The position numbers were made by a program, and so were the translations under genes. The notes beneath the pieces were generated by a model. That model saw only the letters and a program-made list of their open reading frames with translations. It had not been told where the DNA came from and did not search any database. This document shows, piece after piece, positions 1 to 5,257 of a stretch of 9,043 nucleotides of DNA (position 1 is the first letter of the stretch; each line of letters begins with the position of its first letter). The DNA comes from Spirochaetaceae bacterium (GTDB lineage Bacteria > Spirochaetota > Spirochaetia > Treponematales > Breznakiellaceae): the NCBI GenBank assembly GCA_031280115.1, contig JAITHF010000170.1:1-9043 (forward strand), in the 5' to 3' direction.

Positions 1-119
1 CTGTACTTGAGTCAGAAATGATTGTACCTGAGTCAGAAATGATTGTACCTGAGTCAGAAATGATTGTACCTGAGTCAGAAATGACTGTACCTGAGTCAGA
101 AATGATTGTACCTGAGTCA
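1..119. repeat. 21-bp tandem repeat (VNTR-like)
   Basis: A unit of the form ATTGTACCTGAGTCAGAAAT-G is repeated head to tail. Copies run 1-20 (5' truncated by the window edge), 21-41, 42-62, 63-83, 84-104 and a partial 105-119. Copies are nearly identical; visible differences are ATT to ACT in the copy at 84 and CCT to CTT in the first. The period is a multiple of three, so a reading frame crosses it unbroken on each strand: MIVPESE units on plus and SDSGTII units on minus. The array continues off the left edge, so total copy number is unknown. Near-identity of copies suggests recent expansion by slippage. Confidence 0.95.
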
Positions 120-163
120 AATACAGACTTTTTTGTCTGCCGTTTAGTGTTATATTCAAGCAT
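1..163 (-). CDS. Partial CDS: N-terminus with SDSGTII heptapeptide repeats, unknown function
   Basis: A minus-strand frame opens at ATG 163-161 and stays open for 54 codons to the window edge. It begins MLEYNTKRQTKKSVFD, a polar basic stretch, then runs into about five copies of SDSGT(I/V)I encoded by the 21-bp tandem repeat. The non-repetitive lead-in reads like a real protein start, with no stops and ordinary codons for these genes. No Shine-Dalgarno is visible. The unit is rich in Ser, Asp and Thr and could form a low-complexity, possibly phosphorylatable linker, but I do not recognise the family. The competing plus-strand frame (MIVPESE) runs on into hairpins and the dispersed repeat, so I favour minus. 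It may also be non-coding. Confidence 0.4.
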   Translation of the reverse strand, partial: MLEYNTKRQTKKSVFDSGTIISDSGTVISDSGTIISDSGTIISDSGTIISDSST

Positions 164-213
164 AGCATACAGTTTGTTGCGGGATGGCGCTGTATGCTCC
201 GGCCTGCCTGTTG

Positions 214-259
214 AGCCTGCCCCAAATGCGCCCTGTGCAGGCTTTTTGGGGGCTTTTTT
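214..259 (+). terminator. Terminator-like pair of overlapping hairpins
   Basis: Two overlapping stems, each followed by a T run on the plus strand. Stem A pairs AGCCTGC (214-220) with GCAGGCT (237-243) and is followed by T243-247. Stem B pairs CCCCAAA (220-226) with TTTGGGG (245-251) and is followed by GC and T254-259. The stems share base 220 and interleave, so they compete. No obvious plus-strand gene ends just upstream, so the transcript served is unclear; it could end one entering from the left. The loops are long (16 and 18 nt), which lowers confidence. Confidence 0.35.
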
Positions 260-294
260 ACGCGCTGCGCTTCGCTTGCGCCTCTTTAAGAGTT

Positions 295-453
295 TTTGTG
301 GGAACCAGTTCCCCCAAACCCCCATTCAAGGCTTCCTGCCTCGCTCCCTTTCGCCTGCGAATTCCGCTGAGGCGCATCCTTCAGGGTTGTGACTAAAATT
401 GCAAACCCTCTCACCGCAGGAAGCACCTGAAACACCCGCAGGGTGCTTCCTGC
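295..453 (-). repeat. Dispersed hairpin repeat, left copy
   Basis: Read on the minus strand this matches the sequence at 8887-9039. It has, in order: a short hairpin with TGC loop (plus 433-445), the exact core TTTGCAATTTTAGTCACAAC (plus 405-386), a CGCCTCAGCG-like segment, GAAGCCTT before a G/C run, and a second hairpin at plus 295-318 (TTTG, mismatch, GGGAA, loop CCAG, then the complement). It fills most of the gap between trxA and the left-edge gene. The subsegment GCTTCCTGCCTCGC occurs twice (331-344 and 445-458), so the copy carries an internal duplication. No ORF of merit lies in 164-481. Likely a genome-wide intergenic element; copy number cannot be judged here. Confidence 0.75.
416..453 (-). 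terminator. 12-bp stem-loop 3' of trxA
   Basis: GCAGGAAGCACC (416-427) pairs perfectly with GGTGCTTCCTGC (442-453) across a 14-nt interval that holds part of a smaller CACCC/GGGTG hairpin. It starts 28 nt beyond the trxA stop codon in the direction of trxA transcription. No strong U tract follows (the next T run is the core's TTTT about 20 nt on), so it may protect the 3' end or pause polymerase rather than act as a classical intrinsic terminator. Confidence 0.4.
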
Positions 454-481
454 CTCGCGCCCGTGCGCCATCGCCGCCCCC

Positions 482-802
482 TTAGGTGAGGGACTCGAGG
501 GCGTCATGGACAAGGCGGTCGATCTGGGTCTTGGACTGGGCCCCCGCACGTTGAGCGATAATTTGCCCGTTCTTATATACTATCAGCGTGGGAATCGCGG
601 TTATGCCGTGCCGTTCCATAAGCCGCCTTTCATCGTCAACATTGATCCGGCCAATAACAAGCCGGCCCTGGTACGCAGGCTCAAGCTGGTCAAGAACCTT
701 TCCCATCATCCGGCAGGGGCCGCACCAGGGCGCCCAAAAATCTAACAGCACCGGAAGCGGCGATTGCAGCACCTCAACATCAAATGTTTCGCTGGTTATC
801 AC
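482..802 (-). CDS. trxA: Thioredoxin
   Basis: Cytoplasmic disulfide reductase of 106 residues, the usual length for thioredoxin. The active site WCGPC is at residues 26-30 inside DFWAPWCGPCRMM, with the buried Asp at 21. The cis-proline loop AIPT (Pro71) and the following strand TLIVYKNGQ are intact, so the protein should be active. Family knowledge: it passes electrons from thioredoxin reductase to ribonucleotide reductase, peroxidases and other targets. The start is GTG (802-800), chosen because AAGGAG lies 7 nt upstream (plus 810-815) and residue 1 leads straight into the beta1 strand. The gene lies 115 bp downstream of ftsI on the same strand and has its own TATAAT box, so it is probably transcribed independently. 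It is followed by the hairpin-rich repeat. Confidence 0.96.
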   Translation of the reverse strand: MITSETFDVEVLQSPLPVLLDFWAPWCGPCRMMGKVLDQLEPAYQGRLVIGRINVDDERRLMERHGITAIPTLIVYKNGQIIAQRAGAQSKTQIDRLVHDALESLT

Positions 803-822
803 GATTATACTCCTTCATACAA

Positions 823-828
823 ATTATA
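823..828 (-). promoter_or_regulatory. Candidate -10 box for trxA
   Basis: A perfect TATAAT on the minus strand ends 20 nt before the GTG start, just upstream of the Shine-Dalgarno. No good TTGACA-like -35 is seen 16-18 nt further upstream, where the sequence is T-rich and then GC-rich. Transcription would begin near 816, giving a leader of about 14 nt that just contains the AAGGAG. Confidence 0.45.
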
Positions 829-917
829 ACCCCGGCGCCGAAAAAAGCTGCCTGAACCGCGCAAAATCCGCCCCGGATAGTGCCAGAATTTGTAACATTA
901 CCCGGCCCCAAACCCTG

Positions 918-2864
918 TCAGCGCGACGGCGCAAGCTCAAGGATGATTATGGTATCCCGGCCCAGGGGCGTTCCGGGAGGCGGGCTTTGGCGCTTCACCC
1001 AGCCGTCTCCCTGAATCTCGATACGCGGCTCGTCATTGAGCAGAAACGGCAGAAGCTCCCGCTTTGAGAGGCCGGAGAAATCAGGCGCCCTGTCCCCTAT
1101 GGCAAACGGCTTATCCCGGGGTATCTCAATGATTCCCGAATGAGCCGCTTGCGGATTTCTCCCCCGAGGTATCCCAAGATAATCCACAAGGCTCTCCGCA
1201 GCCTCCCGTATGTAAGGCGCGGCAATGCGCCCCCCGTAATAAGATTCCCCCTGGGGTTTTACGATAACCACATAGATAATAAGCGAAGGCGCCTCAGCGG
1301 GAAGCAGCGCTATAGCGCTTGCGATAAAGTTCGAGCTTGAATAGAGGCCCGTATCAGGATCGGTAATCTGGGCCGTGCCGGTCTTGACCGCCAGGGACAG
1401 GTCAGCCACATTCGCCCGCCAGCCCGTGCCCGCCACTGAGGTTACGTCTTTCATGTAGTCCCGCATGGCTTGGGCGGTCTCGCTCTTGATAATCCGGCGG
1501 GGGGTTCCCTGATTATAGGGCGTCTCGGCCTTCCCGTCGCTGGAACGGACCCGCGAGACAATCCGGGGCGGCACCAGCACCCCGTCATTTGCCACCGCCG
1601 TTGCTGCTTGCAGCATCTGCAATGTTGAGACCGACACTTCCTGCCCCATAGCGATAGTGGGCTTTGACCGGTCAGACCACCGGTCAACAGGCCGGAACAC
1701 GCCGATCGTTTCCCCCGGGTTCCCGCTGCCCACCCGCGAGCCGAAGCCGAAGTTCTTTATGGACTCGTAAAAAGAGTCCGCCCGAAGCCGGTCAGCGGCA
1801 TAGGCCGCGCCGGCATTGCAGGAATAAAGGATAATCTCCCTGACGCTTACCCGTCCGTGGGCGCCCAGGCAGTTAATAATAATGCGCTCCCCCAGATTGG
1901 TAATCCGCTCGTAATGGCCGTCGCAGAGAAACGTGCTGTTCCCCGTAACGGCACCGGCGTCTATGAGCGCGGCAAGGGAGAATATCTTGAATACCGACCC
2001 GGGCTCGTAACTCCAGATAGCGGGCCTGTTCATGCGGGAAGTCTCGGTTGATGTCTGCAAATTATTGGGATCAAACCCGGGAAGGGACGCGGAACCCAGA
2101 ATGTCGCCGGTACGCGGGTCCATAGCAAGCAGCATCGCCGCTTCCGCTTTGTTTTCGATAAGGGCCTGTTCCGCGATCCCTTCAAGGATGTACTGGACAT
2201 GAGAATCAATCGTCAGGATGACCTGATTGCCGTTGCGCCCGCTGTTCGGCGCAAGCTCTGATTCAAAGGCGTACTCGATGCCCTCAAGCCCGATGCCTTC
2301 GGAGCCCACAAAGCCGATTATCTGGCTTGCAAGGCGGCCTTCCGGGTAAATACGCCCCACAATAGGCTCGATATTGACCCCTCGGAATACGGTTTTGACC
2401 CCTTCCTCTATGCGCTGTATGGTGGACTGGTCAACCTGCCTTTTAAGATAGAGAAAATCGCTGGGCGAAGAACTAATCCGCCGCTGGATTTCCTCAGGGG
2501 AAAGCTCAAGAATAGGGGCCAGGCCCCGGCTCAGGTTTTCAAGATTGCTTATCTCAGGCCGCCACACGCTGATATTCGCCACCCTGGTCTGCATAGCCAG
2601 AATACGGCCGTTTCTGTCCAAAACAGGCCCCCGCTCGGTAAACACCCGGGCAGGAATGCCTGTTTCTATCTTGTCCGTGTGAAGCATAAGCGAGCCGTAC
2701 CGGAACAAGACCGCAAGGCTTGCCAGAATAAACAGCAGAAACACAAACCTGAACCGTTTTTGGAGGACAGCCTGCTGTTCCGCCTGCCTGCCTGAGTTAG
2801 GATGCGTATGCTGAAAGGAGGAAGGGGAGGAGCGGCTGCCTCCCTTTCCGCTGTTTTTTCCCAT
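918..2864 (-). CDS. ftsI: Class B penicillin-binding protein (transpeptidase) with PASTA domain
   Basis: Membrane-anchored D,D-transpeptidase of 648 residues that cross-links peptidoglycan. Order: Ser/Gly-rich cytoplasmic tail (1-36), one membrane segment (about 37-56), PBP dimerisation domain starting at RGPVLDRNGRILA (78-90), then the transpeptidase domain. The three catalytic motifs are intact: SVFK (Ser290 nucleophile, Lys293), SCN (348-350) and KTG (494-496). Residues about 584-645 (PFAIGDRAPDFSG to the PGTPL region) look like one PASTA domain, common in Gram-positive PBP2x/SpoVD. FtsI (septal) is favoured over MrdA (elongation) because of the PASTA domain and RGxVxDRNG start, but this is inference. 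The ATG directly abuts the lepB stop codon, so the two are probably co-translated; AGGG sits 6 nt before the start. Confidence 0.92.
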   Translation of the reverse strand: MGKNSGKGGSRSSPSSFQHTHPNSGRQAEQQAVLQKRFRFVFLLFILASLAVLFRYGSLMLHTDKIETGIPARVFTERGPVLDRNGRILAMQTRVANISVWRPEISNLENLSRGLAPILELSPEEIQRRISSSPSDFLYLKRQVDQSTIQRIEEGVKTVFRGVNIEPIVGRIYPEGRLASQIIGFVGSEGIGLEGIEYAFESELAPNSGRNGNQVILTIDSHVQYILEGIAEQALIENKAEAAMLLAMDPRTGDILGSASLPGFDPNNLQTSTETSRMNRPAIWSYEPGSVFKIFSLAALIDAGAVTGNSTFLCDGHYERITNLGERIIINCLGAHGRVSVREIILYSCNAGAAYAADRLRADSFYESIKNFGFGSRVGSGNPGETIGVFRPVDRWSDRSKPTIAMGQEVSVSTLQMLQAATAVANDGVLVPPRIVSRVRSSDGKAETPYNQGTPRRIIKSETAQAMRDYMKDVTSVAGTGWRANVADLSLAVKTGTAQITDPDTGLYSSSNFIASAIALLPAEAPSLIIYVVIVKPQGESYYGGRIAAPYIREAAESLVDYLGIPRGRNPQAAHSGIIEIPRDKPFAIGDRAPDFSGLSKRELLPFLLNDEPRIEIQGDGWVKRQSPPPGTPLGRDTIIILELAPSR

Positions 2865-3302
2865 TTAAATCCCTAATACTTTGCCTATGATGTTATGAAT
2901 CGGAACAGGGCCGTAGGAACGGGAATCATAGGAGCAGGGGCTGTTGTCCCCCAAGGCGGTAAAGGCGCTGCCGCCGGTTATTCCGGCGCACCGTTTCACC
3001 GCGATTTCCCCCTGGGGCGTATAAAAGATAACCACGTCTCCTGCTTTGGGCAATGACCACCAGAGGAGGTACTCTCCGGACCAGGGAAGGCGCAGCCCGT
3101 AGGCGGTTTTGCCCACCACCAGCACTGCCCCCGGCTTAATGGCCGGGGACATGGACTGCCCCTGGGTTATCATAACGTCGAACAGGAACGCCTTTATCAA
3201 GAGGGCGCAGGAAAAAGCGCCTAAAACCGCCTGCGCCGGCTTTAAGGCCCCGGGCTTTTTCGTATCTTCTGCATTTTTTCTGTTTTCTATAATACGATCC
3301 AT
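2865..3302 (-). CDS. lepB: Signal peptidase I
   Basis: Membrane serine protease that cleaves signal peptides from exported proteins. At 145 residues it is short compared with E. coli LepB or Bacillus SipS but has every conserved box: one membrane segment (about 24-45), GQSMSP with nucleophile Ser50, the GDVVIF strand (89-93), AVKR with general-base Lys103, and the GDN..S.DSR.YG box (118-131). The large periplasmic insertion of enterobacterial enzymes is absent. The ATG (3302-3300) is the only plausible start ahead of the membrane segment and has no Shine-Dalgarno; a promoter places the transcript start about 5 nt upstream. It is first in a two-gene unit with ftsI (TAA immediately followed by ATG) and divergent from the M23 peptidase gene. 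Confidence 0.93.
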   Translation of the reverse strand: MDRIIENRKNAEDTKKPGALKPAQAVLGAFSCALLIKAFLFDVMITQGQSMSPAIKPGAVLVVGKTAYGLRLPWSGEYLLWWSLPKAGDVVIFYTPQGEIAVKRCAGITGGSAFTALGDNSPCSYDSRSYGPVPIHNIIGKVLGI

Positions 3303-3313
3303 ACAATAGGGTA

Positions 3314-3342
3314 AGTATAATCATTCTCTTTGTTTATGTCGA
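3314..3342 (-). promoter_or_regulatory. Sigma70-type promoter for lepB-ftsI
   Basis: Minus-strand TCGACA (3342-3337, 5 of 6 to TTGACA), a 17-bp spacer, then TATACT (3319-3314, 5 of 6 to TATAAT). The last -10 base is 11 nt from the lepB ATG, so the predicted transcript start (about 3307) leaves a leader of only about 5 nt. The -10 overlaps an oppositely oriented TATAAT for the divergent gene. Confidence 0.65.
3316..3321 (+). promoter_or_regulatory. Candidate -10 box for the M23 peptidase gene
   Basis: A perfect plus-strand TATAAT, 30 nt before the ATG at 3352. It overlaps the lepB -10 box on the other strand (AGTATAAT read one way, ATTATACT the other). No good -35 is seen at 16-18 bp. If used, the leader would be about 24 nt. 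Two polymerases could not occupy both promoters together. Confidence 0.4.
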
Positions 3343-3351
3343 TAAAGTAGC

Positions 3352-4641
3352 ATGATGAATGAACTGATTACGCAGCAGCAGGTTGACCGCCGCAAAAACG
3401 CGCCCTCTGTGTATACAAAGGCGCAGGAAAAGCCGGGGGCAGCGGAATTAACCGGGCGCGGTTTACTCAAGGGCACAGTGATGGCCCAGATTAAACAGCG
3501 CCCCGCGCCGGTTCAGCGGTTCTATAAAAAAAAAGAGCCGTTTTTTATTCCCATTATTTCCCCAGCCCATAGACCTATGCCGGCTATTGTTTTACCTTCC
3601 GGCGCTTCTGATAGAGCCGATAGAGCCGATAAAAAAGGAAGCCCTCCGCCCCCTCATTCCCAGAGAGTTTTCAGCCTTACCCGCCTTACGATTATCGTTT
3701 TGGGGGGCATTACCATTTTCACCCTTGTCTTATTAAACCGCCCCAGGGATCTCCTGCGCGCCTTCATGGCAGGCTTTCTTCCCATTGGGGGGGCCTATGA
3801 GGTAGAGCCCGGGTCCGACACGGGGCTTCAGGATACGCTGGCGGCCTACGCGGGGTTATCCGCGCCGGCGCAGGAGATTCTTGACGGCGATGCCATACCC
3901 CTTAATATAATAGAAACATTTACTTGGGAAACCTACCGGGTAAAAAAAGGCGATTCTATATCAAAGATCGCGGCCAACCACGCGATTTCTATGGACGCTA
4001 TTATCGCGTCCAATAATATCTCAAGCGCGAAACTATTGCAGGAAGGGGATGTGCTGCGGATACCCAACATGGACGGGATTCCCTACACGGTCAAAGCCGG
4101 GGACAGCCTCTATAAGATTTCAAGAACAATGGGCGTTCCCTTGGAAGTTATCCTTGACGCCAATGATATACAGACCGATCGTATCAAGGCGAAAACCCAG
4201 CTCTTTATCCCCGGCGCCAAGATGCGGAGCGAGGACCTTAAACTCGTTTTAGGGGAGCTTTTTATCTACCCTGTCCGGGGGCGCCTTACCTCTCCTTTCG
4301 GCTGGCGCAAAGACCCGATAACCGGCGCAAGGCGGTTTCACGCGGCGCTTGATTTAGCCGCCAGCACCGGAACGCCGGTAAAAGCCGCCATGGAAGGGCG
4401 GGTCTCAACAGTGGGGCTTAATTCGGTTTACGGGAAATATATCATTGTTACCCATAACAACGGGTATCAAACTATGTATGCCCATTTAAACGCGGCATCA
4501 GTGACTCAAGGAACGTATGTTTCCCAAGGGGCGAAGATTGGCGAAGTTGGCAGCACCGGTTACAGCACCGGCCCCCACCTCCATTTCGCGCTCTACAAGA
4601 ACGGAAGAGCGGTAAATCCTCTTGATTTCCTTAAGTCATAA
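3352..4641 (+). CDS. Membrane-anchored LysM / M23 metallopeptidase
   Basis: Peptidoglycan endopeptidase of the LytM/NlpD-like M23 family, 429 residues. An unusually long basic, Pro-rich cytoplasmic tail (1-109) precedes one membrane segment (110-129). Two LysM domains follow (about 194-237 and 244-287, each with a YxVKxGDS start), then the M23 domain (about 308-425). The zinc ligands are present: H330 and D334 in HAALD, and H411 in HLH; the active-site histidines H378 (YAHL) and H409 are also present. It therefore looks catalytic, not a degenerate activator. The LysM pair should hold it on the cell wall. ATG 3352 (next codon also ATG) has no clear Shine-Dalgarno; an alternative start at 3481 has AAGGG 7 nt upstream and would remove 43 residues. 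It is divergent from lepB-ftsI. Confidence 0.92.
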   Translation: MMNELITQQQVDRRKNAPSVYTKAQEKPGAAELTGRGLLKGTVMAQIKQRPAPVQRFYKKKEPFFIPIISPAHRPMPAIVLPSGASDRADRADKKGSPPPPHSQRVFSLTRLTIIVLGGITIFTLVLLNRPRDLLRAFMAGFLPIGGAYEVEPGSDTGLQDTLAAYAGLSAPAQEILDGDAIPLNIIETFTWETYRVKKGDSISKIAANHAISMDAIIASNNISSAKLLQEGDVLRIPNMDGIPYTVKAGDSLYKISRTMGVPLEVILDANDIQTDRIKAKTQLFIPGAKMRSEDLKLVLGELFIYPVRGRLTSPFGWRKDPITGARRFHAALDLAASTGTPVKAAMEGRVSTVGLNSVYGKYIIVTHNNGYQTMYAHLNAASVTQGTYVSQGAKIGEVGSTGYSTGPHLHFALYKNGRAVNPLDFLKS

Positions 4642-4667
4642 CATTACACTCTTAAAAAGATTTTATA

Positions 4668-4687
4668 CGAACCTGCTTGAAGGTTCG
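4668..4687 (+). promoter_or_regulatory. Hairpin abutting the Shine-Dalgarno of the next gene
   Basis: CGAACCT (4668-4674) pairs perfectly with AGGTTCG (4681-4687) around a 6-nt loop. The final G is also the first base of GGAGGA (4687-4692), the ribosome site for the gene at 4697. No T run follows, so it is not an intrinsic terminator. It could limit translation of the small gene or mark the 3' end of the M23 transcript; both are inferences. Confidence 0.45.
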
Positions 4688-4696
4688 GAGGAAGTT

Positions 4697-4831
4697 ATGA
4701 GGAAATTGGTATTGATACTCATCGCCTTTATCGCGGTGGTAACCTTTATTAGGGCTTTTGATAACGGAAAGGCAGGCGGCGGCTCTCATGTCTCGGATAT
4801 TCCTATAAATGTTTCTGAAGACGCCCCTTGA
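4697..4831 (+). CDS. Small single-pass membrane or exported protein, 44 residues
   Basis: A short ORF starting MRKLVLILIAFIAVVTFI, with one hydrophobic helix (about 4-18) after a basic N-terminus, then a polar tail containing a GGG stretch and ending in VSEDAP. The start is well supported: GGAGGA lies 4 nt before ATG 4697, the best ribosome site in the window. The longer reading that begins at 4622 overlaps the M23 gene and lacks such a site. No lipobox cysteine is present. It follows the M23 gene by 55 nt on the same strand and may be co-transcribed with it. Function unknown; the helix could be an uncleaved anchor or a signal peptide. Confidence 0.65.
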   Translation: MRKLVLILIAFIAVVTFIRAFDNGKAGGGSHVSDIPINVSEDAP

Positions 4832-4955
4832 AAAAGAATAATCGAATAATCGAATCTGAAAAAGAATAATAAAAAAATAATGTTCATTACGGATTTTTCA
4901 TTTTTTTTATTTTTTTCATAAGGATTTCTTCATAGAGATTTTTCATAGGAAATCA
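4829..4955. repeat. AT-rich intergenic tract with short direct repeats
   Basis: TGAAAAAGAATAAT occurs twice exactly (4829-4842 and 4857-4870); the first copy begins at the stop codon of the small gene. An A-rich run on the plus strand (to about 4880) is followed by a T-rich run (about 4894-4917); the two can pair imperfectly and might end transcription of the small gene. Then come three imperfect units starting TTCATA at 4915, 4929 and 4942, spaced 13-14 bp. Much more AT-rich than its surroundings. No ORF is supported. Confidence 0.5.
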
Positions 4956-4966
4956 ATCAAGAACGC

Positions 4967-4996
4967 TTGCGGATTCTCTATGCGATATAGTATATT
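4967..4996 (+). promoter_or_regulatory. Candidate promoter for the coiled-coil gene
   Basis: TATATT (4991-4996, 5 of 6 to TATAAT) ends 6 nt before ATG 5003. TTGCGG (4967-4972) sits 18 bp upstream as a weak -35 (only TTG matches). If real, transcription would start at or next to the ATG, agreeing with the lack of a Shine-Dalgarno. Confidence 0.4.
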
Positions 4997-5002
4997 TATG
5001 CT

Positions 5003-5233
5003 ATGATTTTTGATAAAGAATCCGTCATACTTTCCGATAATGTATCTTTTGAATCTGTTCTGGATAAAACCTGCGAACGCTTGTGGGGGAAAAAGATTCA
5101 GTATTCTATACGGCGAATCCGTGAGCTGGAAACCACCCTTCAAGGGCTGGAACAGGAATTAGATACATTATGCCAAAAATCTACTACCGATCCCCCCTAT
5201 CCGGACCAAACGGAACGGGGGGGGACAGAGTAA
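5003..5233 (+). CDS. Small coiled-coil protein, hypothetical
   Basis: A 76-residue soluble protein that I do not recognise. Residues about 34-58 form a heptad coiled coil with Ile/Leu at strict 3-4 spacing (IRELETTLQGLEQELDTL). The tail is Pro, Asp and Glu rich and disordered. There is no membrane segment. Size and helical character recall exonuclease VII small subunit, but the FEExLxxLExIV signature is missing, so I do not assign it. ATG 5003 is used because an ATG 5 nt earlier hits a stop within three codons. No Shine-Dalgarno; see the -10 box just upstream. It converges on dacA with a 24-bp gap. Confidence 0.7.
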   Translation: MIFDKESVILSDNVSFESVLDKTCERLWGKKIQYSIRRIRELETTLQGLEQELDTLCQKSTTDPPYPDQTERGGTE

Positions 5234-5257
5234 ATTTCCAAGTATGGGAATACACGC

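Noticed and set aside
1..119. CRISPR array
   Set aside because: Units are directly adjacent with no unique spacers, and no cas genes are present.
18..392. Plus-strand open frame of MIVPESE repeats followed by about 90 residues
   Set aside because: After the tandem repeat it runs through terminator-like stems and the dispersed repeat, with no domain and no ribosome site. The minus reading has a more protein-like start. It cannot be fully excluded because the frame is open at the left edge.
4887..4920. Intrinsic terminator at the T-rich stretch after the small gene
   Set aside because: T runs are long but no GC stem precedes them; only imperfect A/T pairing is possible, so it is reported as an AT-rich tract.
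5003..5233. Exonuclease VII small subunit (xseB)
   Set aside because: Size and helical content fit, but the conserved FEExLxxLExIV-type start and following pattern are missing and no xseA is adjacent.
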